This document shows, piece by piece, positions 1 to 7,679 of a DNA stretch of 34,192 nucleotides. Both the position numbers and the translations under genes were made by a program. Origin of the DNA: Microcaldota archaeon (lineage in GTDB: Archaea; Micrarchaeota; Micrarchaeia; Anstonellales; Bilamarchaeaceae); NCBI GenBank assembly GCA_023129075.1, contig JAGMCT010000024.1:1-34192 (forward strand), given 5' to 3'. Position 1 is the stretch's first letter. Every line of letters begins with the position of its first letter. The notes beneath the pieces were generated by a model, which saw nothing but the letters and a program-made list of their open reading frames with translations, did not search any database and was not told the DNA's origin.

Positions 1-687
1 GAAGAGAAGATTCCAAAACACATAGTATTTATTCCTGATGGAAACAGGACATGGGCCAGAGTTAACAATATTCCCTACAAAGAAGCTTATGAAAAAGGAA
101 TCTCCAAGATAGGAGATATTCTTGAGTGGTGCATGGAAAAAGGAATAAAAAACGCTACTTTCTGGGGCTTCAGTACCGAGAATTTCAAAAGGGAAGGAGA
201 GGTGTCCCTTCTTTTTGACCTCTTCAGGAAAAAATTAAAAGAAGGCCTGAAAAAGCCTGATGAGGAAAAGCCAGAGGAAAAGGTTAAGATTCGTTTCCTT
301 GGAAGGATTCATCTGTTTCCCAAGGAAGTTCAGGATGCAATCAAACAGGTTGAATCAAAGGCTTCTGAAGGCGATTATCACCTGAATATCCTTCTTGGGT
401 ATGGAGGAAGAGCCGAGATATTGGATGCAGTAAATAAGCTTATTTCTTCAGGAGAAAAAGAAATCACTGAAGAGAAATTCTCCGAATGCCTCTATACAAA
501 AGGAATTTCTGATCCTGATTTGATAATAAGGACTTCAGGAAACAAAAGATTAAGCGGTCTTTTTCCATGGCAGTCTGTTTACAGCGAACTATATTTCACA
601 GATGTTCTTTGGCCTGATTTTTCCAAGGGGGAATTTGAAAAGGCTCTTTCTTTTTACGCTTCCACTCAAAGGAAATTCGGGAAATGA
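1..687 (+). CDS. uppS: Polyprenyl (undecaprenyl-type) diphosphate synthase, 5'-truncated
   Basis: Cis-prenyltransferase that condenses isopentenyl diphosphate units onto an allylic primer to make the long polyprenyl diphosphate lipid carrier for surface glycans. The frame is open from base 1, so the start lies outside the window; 228 residues remain and probably only a short N-terminus is missing. Visible hallmarks are HIVFIPDGNR (residues 7-16, the catalytic Asp/Asn/Arg P-loop), WGFSTENFKR, and the C-terminal RTSGNKRLSG...WQ..YSELYFTDVLWPDF block. The usual Glu of RTSGE is Asn here. It sits at the edge of a glycan locus, which suits its role. The family assignment is secure; the chain length of its product cannot be read from the sequence. 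Confidence 0.95.
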   Translation, partial: EEKIPKHIVFIPDGNRTWARVNNIPYKEAYEKGISKIGDILEWCMEKGIKNATFWGFSTENFKREGEVSLLFDLFRKKLKEGLKKPDEEKPEEKVKIRFLGRIHLFPKEVQDAIKQVESKASEGDYHLNILLGYGGRAEILDAVNKLISSGEKEITEEKFSECLYTKGISDPDLIIRTSGNKRLSGLFPWQSVYSELYFTDVLWPDFSKGEFEKALSFYASTQRKFGK

Positions 688-711
688 GATTTTCTTTTTT
701 TATGGAACATA

Positions 712-717
712 TTTAAA
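712..717 (+). promoter_or_regulatory. TATA box for the gene at 740
   Basis: TTTAAA inside an A/T-rich stretch, centred about 25 nt before the ATG at 740. This is archaeal TATA-to-start spacing, so transcription should begin at or next to the start codon (leaderless message). It also supports ATG 740 rather than an earlier in-frame start inside uppS. Confidence 0.65.
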
Positions 718-739
718 CATTTCTACCCATTATAAGAAT

Positions 740-1792
740 ATGAAAGTTCTTGCAGCAGGCTGGCATACTGGTTCAGTTAACTCCATAGCTCCAGTAGTGC
801 GCGAACTTGTTAATAAAAAGGTCAAAGTATTCACCGTTGCTTATGGTGTTGGTGCAAAGGCATTTGCAAACCATAAAATTAAGCCGGATTTAATCCTTGA
901 TAAAATAGAACTATCAAACATCAGAAAAATAATCCAAAAAATTATGCCAACTAGTATCCTAACAGGTCTTGCGGTCCCTGATAAATCCGAGCCGTTGTGT
1001 TTAGAGCAGGAGATGGTCAGAGAAGGCAAAAACCTTGGTATTTTTACCCTTTCGGTTCTTGATTTTTGGGGGAATTATCTTGAGCGTGTTTCCAAGCTGG
1101 ATGTTACTACACAACCTGTCAGGATTACAGTTCCTTTCCGTTATATCCCTGATAAGATTGCTTGTTTGGATGAGCTGTCAATGAGAGAGATGACATCTCT
1201 CGGGTTCCCTAAATCTTCCCTCTTGCTAACTGGCAATCCTCATTTTGCTGAGATAATAAGGAAAAAACCTTCAGTAAGGGAAGAAAAAATGCGTATTCTA
1301 TACTGTTCACAGCCGATAGAACACCATTATGGAGATAGTTTGGGGTACACAGAAAAAAGCATATTCCGGGAGCTCTTTAAGACTCTTTATATGCTCTCAG
1401 AAAAACTTGGAAAGATAATAATTGACATAAGGCTGCACCCAAGAGAAAAACAACCCTTTTTTGAAACAGGCGTTTTTGGAAACATTGAAATAAGAGACGA
1501 TAACGATGATTTGCATACGGCTCTTGCCAGGGCCCAGGTTATTGCAAGCATTGTTTCCACGGTTTTGGTAGAGGCAAGGCTCCTTGGAAAACCAGCAATA
1601 AGTATAGAAATCGGAAAAAAAGAGGAAGCCCAGAATTTCCTCAAGACCAATTCACTGAACATTACATCTTCAGCCCTGACAACCCATATGCTATATACTC
1701 TTTTGGACGATGCATTCAGAAACAAATTAAAACAAAATGAGATTTCATTTCCTTCTAATCCTACGGAATTTATCCTGTCCAACTTAAAATAA
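740..1792 (+). CDS. GT-B-like glycosyltransferase/epimerase-fold protein
   Basis: A 350-residue protein starting MKVLAAGWHTGSVNSIAPVV, an N-terminal beta-strand/glycine loop followed by a short activator helix, as in GT-B sugar transferases and UDP-GlcNAc 2-epimerase-like proteins. The second half has an IDIRLHPRE segment (about residues 232-240) and a late IVSTVLVEARLLGKPAISIE stretch that resembles the nucleotide-sugar binding region of capsule and teichoic-acid type transferases. No signal peptide or membrane segment is seen. The open frame extends back into uppS, but ATG 740 is chosen because a TATA box lies 25 nt upstream. Its 3' end faces the GT4 gene at 1806 with only 13 nt between. 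Substrate unknown; the fold assignment is inference from motifs. Confidence 0.6.
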   Translation: MKVLAAGWHTGSVNSIAPVVRELVNKKVKVFTVAYGVGAKAFANHKIKPDLILDKIELSNIRKIIQKIMPTSILTGLAVPDKSEPLCLEQEMVREGKNLGIFTLSVLDFWGNYLERVSKLDVTTQPVRITVPFRYIPDKIACLDELSMREMTSLGFPKSSLLLTGNPHFAEIIRKKPSVREEKMRILYCSQPIEHHYGDSLGYTEKSIFRELFKTLYMLSEKLGKIIIDIRLHPREKQPFFETGVFGNIEIRDDNDDLHTALARAQVIASIVSTVLVEARLLGKPAISIEIGKKEEAQNFLKTNSLNITSSALTTHMLYTLLDDAFRNKLKQNEISFPSNPTEFILSNLK

Positions 1793-1805
1793 GCACTGCC
1801 TCTTT

Positions 1806-2885
1806 TTATTTTTCAGAGCTTTGGAAAATGATATCTATTATTTTCCCGGCCCTTTTCCCCCAGGTATACTCCTTTACTTTTTCATACGCCGTCTGAACCT
1901 TTTTCTGGTAATCCTTTGCTCTCAGCGCTTTTTCAATTGTTTCTGCCAAACTTCGCGGGTTATCCGGCTCAAAGAAATAGACCATGTCCTCGCCAACAAT
2001 CTCTCTTATCGCAGGAACATCCGAAGCAACGATTAATCTTTTACTTGCCATGTACTCAAACAATTTTAAAGGAGAGGTATATTCGCTCATTTGCTTGTTT
2101 TTTGCACTGTTTGGAATCACTAAAATATCCGCCATTTCCAAATATTTTTTTATTTGGGAGTAAGGAATAAACCCCATAATCTCTACGTTTTTAGGTGCTT
2201 TCTTTTTTATTCTTCTTATTTCCTCTTTTGTTCCCCCAACCACCAGTGCCTTTTCATTCTTCAGTAATCTCATTGCTTCTATGAAGGTATCTGCTCCCTT
2301 TTCTTTATACAGATGCCCTACATAGACAATTAAATTTTCCCTTTTCTTTTTTTCCTGGGTTTTTATTTCTTCCAAATCAACGGCATCATGTACTACTTCT
2401 CCCATTATTCCTATCTTTCCATACGCTTTTTTCAATCCTTTGGAGATAACAACTAGTTTTGTTTTTTTCAGAAAATTCTTCTGCATCCACAAATCCACCC
2501 CCTTATTCGGAAAGTTGTGCGCTTCATATACGATCTTTCTTCCAAGAAGCCCGAATAGAAAAACTATGTTGCTGTCCCTTGTCAATACAGTTCCTTTTTT
2601 ATTCAGCATATAGAAAAAGCTCGAAAGGGAAAATGAAAGAGTGAGTATATAGAAATTCAGAGGATCCAGAAATCTGTATTTTAAGAGATCTATTGATGGC
2701 AGAAAATTAATTCTGAAATTTCTTTTAACATTATAGAACTTAAACGGGTCACCCCTTCCTCTATATGGCACCACCAACTCCACTTCCTGTCCCTTTTCTG
2801 CAAGTGCCTCACAGGTTTTTACTATTTGAAGGCCGTGTGCTTTTTCAGTTGGCATCCTTGCGCAGGTTATATATTTGATTTTCAT
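1806..2885 (-). CDS. Glycosyltransferase family 4
   Basis: A 359-residue GT-B enzyme of the GT4 (group 1) family, which transfers a sugar from a nucleotide-activated donor. The N-terminal half begins MKIKYITCARMPTEKAHGLQIVK, a typical acceptor-side Rossmann start. The C-terminal donor domain shows LIVYVGHLYKEKGADTFIEA (about residue 185), then ILVIPNS...SPLKLFEYMASKRLIVASDVPAIREIV (about residues 255-297), in which the Glu of LFEYMA is the conserved C-terminal Glu of the EX7E region. It ends at the usual family length. A TATA box at 2911-2920 gives it its own leaderless promoter, placed in the 3' end of the broken acyltransferase gene. Donor and acceptor cannot be inferred. Confidence 0.88.
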   Translation of the reverse strand: MKIKYITCARMPTEKAHGLQIVKTCEALAEKGQEVELVVPYRGRGDPFKFYNVKRNFRINFLPSIDLLKYRFLDPLNFYILTLSFSLSSFFYMLNKKGTVLTRDSNIVFLFGLLGRKIVYEAHNFPNKGVDLWMQKNFLKKTKLVVISKGLKKAYGKIGIMGEVVHDAVDLEEIKTQEKKKRENLIVYVGHLYKEKGADTFIEAMRLLKNEKALVVGGTKEEIRRIKKKAPKNVEIMGFIPYSQIKKYLEMADILVIPNSAKNKQMSEYTSPLKLFEYMASKRLIVASDVPAIREIVGEDMVYFFEPDNPRSLAETIEKALRAKDYQKKVQTAYEKVKEYTWGKRAGKIIDIIFQSSEK

Positions 2886-2903
2886 TATATCATTTATTAA
2901 TTC

Positions 2904-3814
2904 CTACCCCTTATATATTTTTCTAACTTGAAAAATTGTTCTTTTAAAGAGATACCAAAGGGCCATTGGAATTATGATACCACATACCGAAGAGAAGAGA
3001 ACTCTTGCTACTGGTTCTGTAATTATTCTTGTTGATATGAAATACAGAGTAAGATAAGGATAGTGCAAAAAATAAATCATATATGAATAGTCCCCCATTT
3101 TGACTAATGAATCACTTATTAAACCAAATTTTGTCAAGTTAGGTATTCCCAGTCTGTACTTAGACCATAAAAAACCCCATAAAAAAACAGGAGAAAGAAT
3201 AAAAACCGTACAGATATCCGATATATGTGGTATTCTCCATCTATGTAAAGAAAAGGAAAGCAAATTGCACTTATTACAATAAATAAAAACAAAAAGAGTA
3301 GAGGGTGTCTTTCGACCCTATTTTCTATTAAGGGAAAAATCAAGAATATCAGGAACAGTACAAATAGGAACCAGAGATGTTCTCTATCAGGATAAATACT
3401 GAACACTAGGAAATCTATAGTATTCGAAGACGGGTCACATTTTTTTTCCAATATCTTGAAATCATATTTTTCCAATTGAGCTCCTAAATAACAATTTGCT
3501 AAAATTGGAATAATAAACATTAGGACAAATCCCATAATAAATGTGGGAACATACAGACGTAAAAATTTCTTTTTAATAAATTCAACATAATTTTTTCTTT
3601 TGTTTCTTAAATAGTGATAAAAAAAACCAGAAATGAAGAAGAATCCTGCCAACGCAGTTAAGAGAATCCACTTAACGTTCCATCATGTTTCGGTTAATAC
3701 AGCAGAATGGCCAGAGACGATCATTATGATAAAGATAGCACGCAGTACTTGGAAGCTGTTGAGTTTCAAAATATCACCATTTACTATAAAAAATGAAAAA
3801 TACCCATATATCAT
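2904..3814 (-). pseudogene. Broken acyltransferase-3 (OafA/WecH-like) membrane gene
   Basis: Three reading segments together make one polytopic acyltransferase-3 protein, the family that O-acylates surface sugars. Segment 1 starts at ATG 3814, which overlaps the upstream stop as ATGA, and contains SFQVLRAIFIIMIVSGHS, the family's N-terminal LRA...GHS signature with its catalytic His. It ends at an in-frame TGA (3685-3683). The same frame continues with LAGFFFISGFF and several hydrophobic helices. Near 3165-3190 the frame changes to a third segment with SKYRLG and YMIYFLHYP, which ends at 2904. The shift equals loss of one base, most simply in the A-runs at 3169-3174 or 3181-3187. Two separate lesions make a true pseudogene more likely than one sequencing error. 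Confidence 0.82.
2911..2920 (-). promoter_or_regulatory. TATA box for the GT4 gene starting at 2885
   Basis: On the minus strand this reads AAATATATAA, about 29 nt before the ATG at 2885, which fits a nearly leaderless transcript. It lies within the last codons of the acyltransferase-3 pseudogene, so the GT4 gene can be expressed independently of the damaged gene upstream. Confidence 0.6.
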
Positions 3815-5199
3815 TTTGGGTAATAGTACTTATATGCATCAAGGATGGCATTTCCTACTTCAGTAATGTTTTCTTCTTTATGAACATAACTTCTTTCTGT
3901 ATGTAATGAACAAGGATAGGATGACTTGTAAGCAGCATTAACTAATCTTATTACTTTTTCCTTTGGTATCTTAGTAGATAAAAGCAAGTTTATATCTTTT
4001 TTAAGGTTTTTTAAGTTTTTATTTTTGATGACCAAATCTTCGAAAGCATAAGGGGGAGAACCGAGTGCAAGAACCGGTTTCTCATAGAGAAGAGATTCAA
4101 AACCGACACTTGAATTTATTACTATTACACCCTGTGAGTTTTTTATAAGATCGTGGGAACTTATATTGTGAGATACAAATCTAACGTTTTTTAATTTTTT
4201 AAATTCTCTTATCCACTTGAAGGGATATCTCCCTAAACCGCGAGGATGAGGTTTGGCATACAAAAAGTATCCTTCTGGGAGATTGAGCGCAATTTTTTTT
4301 ACTACTTTTGACTGATCTATAAATTCAGGTTCTCTAAGAGTAATCTGAGTATCTTGTGGTTCATGTAAAGGAAAGAAAAAATATTTCTTGTTTAAATCTA
4401 TTTTATCATAAAGAAGTGGAGTTATATAAAACCTTAGATTTCTTTTAAGCATTGCAATCTCAGAAATTAATGGGATATAAGCCGTATCAGCATCTATTTT
4501 TCCTTCTCTGAAATACTTAGATATCCTGTGGAAATGTACTACAATCCTCTGCAAAAGGTTCCTTGCCGGAGGTTTGCCACAAACAACAGTTTTTTCTTTT
4601 TTCCATTCTCCAAGGTATTTTTTCACTCTTTTTCTCTCCTCTCTAGTTGGCTTTTTTTGATAATATTCTTTTTTTATCCAACTGTTTGCCATTTCACATT
4701 TATCTATATATAATCTATTTTTGATAAATGTTTCTGCATTAAAATACAAAAAAGGTATGTTCAATTCTTTTGCTAGCATTAGAGCAGCCATTCGATATAT
4801 TTGACCTCCATCACCAAAAACAAGGAGATCTGGTTTTTCTTTTTTAAAGATTTTTTTTATAAGAAGATAATATCTTTTTGCTATGTGTTCAAATTTTGAG
4901 ATGAAATTTCTGGGGATTTTTGAAGGTTTCTCATCAAACTTGTCCATTCCAAATATTCTAAGTTTATAAAGGGAGGTATAGTACGCATTCCAAAATTCCT
5001 TTTCTTCAATTGAAGAATAATCTAATTCATCGTTCATTCTTAAAAGTTCATAATACTTCATCCTGTTTTTTTCCAGTATCTCCCTTGAATTTGGGTTCAG
5101 CCCATCGGTCAGAATTATCGTTTCTATCCCTTTTCTTTTATTCAGGTACGATGCAATAGTCACCCCAGTGAAAAACTTTGAGAAATAAAAGATTTTCAT
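3811..5199 (-). CDS. Capsule-polysaccharide-synthesis-like glycosyltransferase
   Basis: A 462-residue protein starting MKIFYFSKFFTGVTIASYLN. The C-terminal half has AKPHPRGLGRYPF (about residues 319-331) and VIVINSSVGFESLLYEKPVLALGSP (about residues 359-383). The NSSVGFE...L..KPV..LG pattern is the nucleotide-sugar-binding signature of the capsule-synthesis family (Pfam Capsule_synth, KpsC/KpsS-like transferases). A longer frame starts at a TTG at 5217, but ATG 5199 is chosen because a TATA box is centred 25 nt upstream of it, giving a leaderless message. Its TGA stop overlaps the ATG of the broken acyltransferase gene (ATGA), so the two were probably one operon. No membrane segments are seen. 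The sugar transferred is unknown. Confidence 0.78.
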   Translation of the reverse strand: MKIFYFSKFFTGVTIASYLNKRKGIETIILTDGLNPNSREILEKNRMKYYELLRMNDELDYSSIEEKEFWNAYYTSLYKLRIFGMDKFDEKPSKIPRNFISKFEHIAKRYYLLIKKIFKKEKPDLLVFGDGGQIYRMAALMLAKELNIPFLYFNAETFIKNRLYIDKCEMANSWIKKEYYQKKPTREERKRVKKYLGEWKKEKTVVCGKPPARNLLQRIVVHFHRISKYFREGKIDADTAYIPLISEIAMLKRNLRFYITPLLYDKIDLNKKYFFFPLHEPQDTQITLREPEFIDQSKVVKKIALNLPEGYFLYAKPHPRGLGRYPFKWIREFKKLKNVRFVSHNISSHDLIKNSQGVIVINSSVGFESLLYEKPVLALGSPPYAFEDLVIKNKNLKNLKKDINLLLSTKIPKEKVIRLVNAAYKSSYPCSLHTERSYVHKEENITEVGNAILDAYKYYYPK

Positions 5200-5220
5200 A
5201 ATGTTATGTCCTTCCAAGAA

Positions 5221-5228
5221 TTTAAAAA
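5221..5228 (-). promoter_or_regulatory. TATA box for the capsule-like gene starting at 5199
   Basis: The minus strand reads TTTTTAAA centred about 25 nt before ATG 5199. It lies 13 nt downstream of the stop of the GT4 fragment, so the promoter sits right against the remnant. Confidence 0.6.
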
Positions 5229-5241
5229 GTTTCCATTTTAC

Positions 5242-5390
5242 TTAGCAATAATATCTGCTCTTTATCCTAAACCCGCTTTCTGTTGTTGTGAGCACCTTTT
5301 TTACAAAGAGATAGGCAACTCTCAGAAGGGGTGACACTCCGCCGTGAGTATAGAAGAAAACTATCGGAATTCTCTTTAGCGTGGTGACCG
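5242..5390 (-). pseudogene. Internal fragment of a GT4 glycosyltransferase
   Basis: The minus-strand frame reads IPIVFFYTHGGVSPLLRVAY, then FVKKVLTTTESGFRIKS, and stops at 5244-5242. This matches in order the middle of the intact GT4 gene at 17488-18498, where YMHKSVPLTLRIAEVF is followed by SEKIFTGNEESFRMKTKKK and then HHGID. The fragment ends just where the HHGID region and the whole donor domain should follow. On its 5' side the similarity ends at about 5390, where the plus-strand hexapeptide acyltransferase begins. Roughly 45 codons survive. There is no plausible start and no catalytic domain, so it is a remnant rather than a gene. The left and right limits are approximate. Confidence 0.6.
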
Positions 5391-5776
5391 GAAGAATCAA
5401 GGTTCTGAAACCCGAAAACATATCAATCGGTTCTGGATGCACATTTAGCGAGGGAATATTCATAGATGCAACAGAGAGGATTAAGGTAGGGGATTTTGTC
5501 AGGATTTCCCCTTATGTTTGTATTATAAGTGGCACCTTAAACCTAAACGATAAATATTCAGAAAGAAAGCATATAAGAAAGCCGATAATTATTGAAGATG
5601 GAGCTTGGTTGGCAACCGGTTCTACGATTCTTTTAGGTGTAAGGATAGGAGAGGGTGCAGTCGTAGCAGCAGGTGCGGTCGTGATAAAGGATGTTGAACC
5701 TTACACCCTTGTTGCCGGGATTCCTGCCAAATTCAAGAAAAATCTAAGGAAAACCAGAACCAATACTTTTAAATAA
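5381..5776 (+). CDS. Left-handed beta-helix (hexapeptide) acyltransferase, short N-terminus
   Basis: A 131-residue protein of the hexapeptide-repeat acetyltransferase family (maltose/galactoside acetyltransferase and NeuD/WbbJ relatives), which acetylate sugars using acetyl-CoA. Repeats of the form [LIV]-G-x4 are clear: ISIGSG, IKVGDF, then IIIEDGAWLATGSTILLG, VRIGEGAVVAAGAVV, and the C-terminal AGIPAKF typical of the family. Homologues usually carry some 30-60 more N-terminal residues. Here the frame closes at a TAG at 5351 and the first start is GTG 5381 or 5384. The upstream DNA belongs to a GT4 fragment on the other strand, so the N-terminus was probably lost at a rearrangement junction. 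It may still be active, since the trimeric beta-helix core is intact. Confidence 0.72.
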   Translation: MVTGRIKVLKPENISIGSGCTFSEGIFIDATERIKVGDFVRISPYVCIISGTLNLNDKYSERKHIRKPIIIEDGAWLATGSTILLGVRIGEGAVVAAGAVVIKDVEPYTLVAGIPAKFKKNLRKTRTNTFK

Positions 5777-5822
5777 AGTGATAAAACAAAAGATAAGTAA
5801 ATGGGATTAATCCGGGATATTA

Positions 5823-6824
5823 ATGTTCAGGAATAAAAAAATACTAATAACTGGTGGTACTGGAACCATTGGGAAGGAATTGATTAGAGAACTTCTCAAG
5901 CAAGAGCCAGATGTAATCAGGATTTATAGCAGGGATGAAACAAAACAATATCTTATGGAGAACAGCGAATTTGCAGACCATAATGAACGATTAAGGTATT
6001 TGATAGGGGACATAAGGGATCGGAAAAGGTTGGCAATTGGTATGGAAGAGATTGATATTGTTTTTCATACTGCAGCCCTAAAACATGTGAAGTCATCCGA
6101 GTATAATCCCTTTGAGGCGGTCAAAACCAATATACTGGGCACTCAAAATGTAATTGAGACGGCCCTGGAAAAAAATGTTGAAAAGGTATTATTTACAAGC
6201 AGTGATAAAGCGGTTAACCCAACCAATGTAATGGGCATAAGCAAACTCATGGCTGAGAGACTCATCACTTCTGCGGAGTACTACAAAGGCAGGAAGCAAA
6301 CAATTTTCTCATCCGTAAGATTTGGGAATGTCTTCGGTTCAAGAGGCTCGGTGGTTTCTCTTTGGAAAGGGCAGATGAAAAAAGGATACATAACAATGAC
6401 AAAGCCAGACATGACTCGGTATATGATGACAAGTGGCAAGGCAATAGAGCTTATTCTTAAGGCATGTGAACTCTCCATTGGTGGGGAGATATTTGTGTTT
6501 AAAATGCCATCAGTAAGATTATCAGACTTGGCTGTGGCTTTGATAGACAGGTTTGGAGAAAATAAACAAATAGAAGTAAAAGAGATTGGTTTGAAGGATG
6601 GAGAGAAGGAATACGAGGAGCTGATGACAGAAGAGGAAAGAAGCAGAGCACTTGAAATTGGAGAGATGTATGTTTTGCTTCCCCAAATAAAAGAATTGTT
6701 CAGATCAAAACACAGTAATTATTTAAAATTAGGGGCGAAGCAGATAGAAAAAAAGAAATATTCTTCAACAGATGAAAAGATGCTTTCAAAAGATGAAATA
6801 ATTAAAATGTTTTTGAAAGAGTGA
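5823..6824 (+). CDS. UDP-GlcNAc 4,6-dehydratase (PseB/CapE-like, SMK type)
   Basis: Extended short-chain dehydrogenase of 333 residues. NAD(P) motif GGTGTIG at residues 11-17, SSDKA at 126-130, and MGISK at 137-141, where Met replaces the usual catalytic Tyr. This Ser-Met-Lys triad is known from the WbpM/CapE group of UDP-GlcNAc 4,6-dehydratases. Further family blocks are FHTAALKHVKSSEYNPFEAV and RFGNVFGSRGSVV. The reaction would convert UDP-GlcNAc to a 4-keto-6-deoxy sugar, the first step toward pseudaminic or legionaminic acid or FucNAc-type sugars. It heads the long sugar operon and is followed after 4 nt by a cupin gene. A T/A-rich TATA candidate (about 5766-5774) overlaps the end of the preceding gene. 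PseB versus CapE function cannot be separated by eye. Confidence 0.85.
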   Translation: MFRNKKILITGGTGTIGKELIRELLKQEPDVIRIYSRDETKQYLMENSEFADHNERLRYLIGDIRDRKRLAIGMEEIDIVFHTAALKHVKSSEYNPFEAVKTNILGTQNVIETALEKNVEKVLFTSSDKAVNPTNVMGISKLMAERLITSAEYYKGRKQTIFSSVRFGNVFGSRGSVVSLWKGQMKKGYITMTKPDMTRYMMTSGKAIELILKACELSIGGEIFVFKMPSVRLSDLAVALIDRFGENKQIEVKEIGLKDGEKEYEELMTEEERSRALEIGEMYVLLPQIKELFRSKHSNYLKLGAKQIEKKKYSSTDEKMLSKDEIIKMFLKE

Positions 6825-6828
6825 GGCG

Positions 6829-7230
6829 ATGAGATTACTGAATAGGGTGAAACATACAAATGAATCAGGCTGGCTTGCAGAGCTTGTTTCCATGAATTAT
6901 GATGATGAGCCTTTTAACTGCCTTCATTCTTATGTCGTCATGATAAATCCAGGTTGTACAAGAGCAAATCATTACCATAAGGAGAAAGAGGAATGGATTG
7001 GCATATGTTCAGGAGAACTGACTTTATTATTCGAGAATATGGAAAATGGGGTGAAGGATAAGATTATTTTGAATGCTGATGAAAAGGAGTATAAGCTTGT
7101 TTATATTCCCCCCATGGTCGCACACACGATAATTAACAAAAGGAATGAGAAGGCCACAGTGATTGTTTTTAGCACAACGTTTTCCAAAGAAAAGGATGTT
7201 TATCTTTATGAGGTGAAGGAAAATGACTAA
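6829..7230 (+). CDS. Cupin-fold sugar epimerase/isomerase-like protein
   Basis: A 133-residue single-domain cupin. Metal-site motif 1 is visible as PGCTRANHYHKEKEEW (about residues 42-57, with the H-x-H pair and a following Glu), and motif 2 as IPPMVAHTIIN (about residues 92-102). It resembles the C-terminal cupin domain of CapF (WbjC), which acts on a 4-keto-6-deoxy UDP-sugar, and the FdtA/WxcM ketoisomerases. It starts 4 nt after the dehydratase stop, so both likely work on the same 4-keto intermediate. In CapF the cupin is fused to a reductase; here it is followed by a dying SDR N-terminus at 7223, perhaps the former partner. Exact reaction unproven. Confidence 0.68.
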   Translation: MRLLNRVKHTNESGWLAELVSMNYDDEPFNCLHSYVVMINPGCTRANHYHKEKEEWIGICSGELTLLFENMENGVKDKIILNADEKEYKLVYIPPMVAHTIINKRNEKATVIVFSTTFSKEKDVYLYEVKEND

Positions 7231-7306
7231 TTTGTTTGTTATGGGGTGGAGCTTCATAGATAGCCACGTGATAGATGCGCTACTGAAAAGAGGTAAAAAT
7301 GGATGA
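7223..7306 (+). pseudogene. N-terminal remnant of an SDR epimerase/reductase
   Basis: A 27-codon frame, MTNLFVMGWSFIDSHVIDAL followed by LKRGKNG and TGA. It aligns with the standard start of NAD-dependent epimerases (M-x-N-I-L-V-T-G-G-A-G-F-I-G-S-H-V-V), but the glycine-rich loop is corrupted: TGGAGFIGSH has become MGWSFIDSH. Its ATG overlaps the cupin stop by 8 nt and a good AGGTGAAGG ribosome site precedes it, so it was once the translationally coupled next gene of the operon. Everything after the first helix is gone. Confidence 0.6.
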
Positions 7307-7472
7307 ACCCATGGTTTTAAAGAGAGGCTCAACCATAAAGATTTTTTGTAAAAAGCTTCCAAGAGGATTTCTCAAGAATTTTCGGTATGCCTTGGTTTGG
7401 GGAAAAAGCGTAAAATTCCCTGGCCAGAGAGTTGGCCTTAACCATGTTCTTGAGGAAGGAGAGTATAATTAA
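7299..7472 (+). pseudogene. TGS-domain fragment of a DRG-type GTPase
   Basis: A 57-codon frame from ATG 7299 reads DEPMVLKRGSTIKIF, then FRYALVWGKSVKFPGQRVGL and NHVLEEGEYN before a stop at 7470-7472. This matches the C-terminal TGS domain of the DRG family of GTP-binding proteins (compare EFRYALVWGTSAKHQPQRVG in eukaryotic DRG1), including the preceding D-E-P-[LM]-[IV]-L-K-R-G. The GTPase domain is absent and the last strand is cut. Such a ribosome-associated domain has no expected place in a sugar operon. It is most likely translocated debris, less likely a stand-alone TGS mini-protein. Confidence 0.62.
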
Positions 7473-7494
7473 GATTGTAAAGAGGTGAAGGGTC

Positions 7495-7644
7495 ATGGTA
7501 ATGCAGACAGAAATTGACAAAGTAATCTCATGGTGCGAGGAAAGGAAAAAGGAAAAACAAAGGATATACATAGTTGAAAGGAATTCCTTTAGAGATGAGA
7601 TTGACTGGATGCGGAGATTTTCTCCAGAGGAGACGCACGGTTAA
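7495..7644 (+). CDS. Small charged protein of unknown function (49 aa)
   Basis: The frame starts MVMQTEIDKVISWCEERKKE and ends RRFSPEETHG. A purine-rich GAGGTGAAGG sits 4-5 nt upstream of the ATG, the strongest ribosome-binding site in this stretch, which argues that it is or was translated. The sequence is amphipathic and rich in Lys, Arg and Glu, with no membrane segment. I do not recognise a family. It could be an intact small protein or the tail of another decayed gene, since both upstream neighbours are remnants. It precedes the methyltransferase by 35 nt. Confidence 0.4.
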   Translation: MVMQTEIDKVISWCEERKKEKQRIYIVERNSFRDEIDWMRRFSPEETHG

Positions 7645-7679
7645 GTGTTGATTTTATTACATAGGTTTTAGGTGTTTTT

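Noticed and set aside
1387-1782. A 131-codon minus-strand frame opposite the gene at 740
   Set aside because: Low-complexity shadow of the intact plus-strand gene; no promoter or ribosome site.
3683-3685. The in-frame TGA in the acyltransferase gene as a recoded selenocysteine or other residue
   Set aside because: Many intact neighbours use TGA as their stop, the gene has a second independent frameshift, and no selenocysteine insertion structure was recognised downstream.
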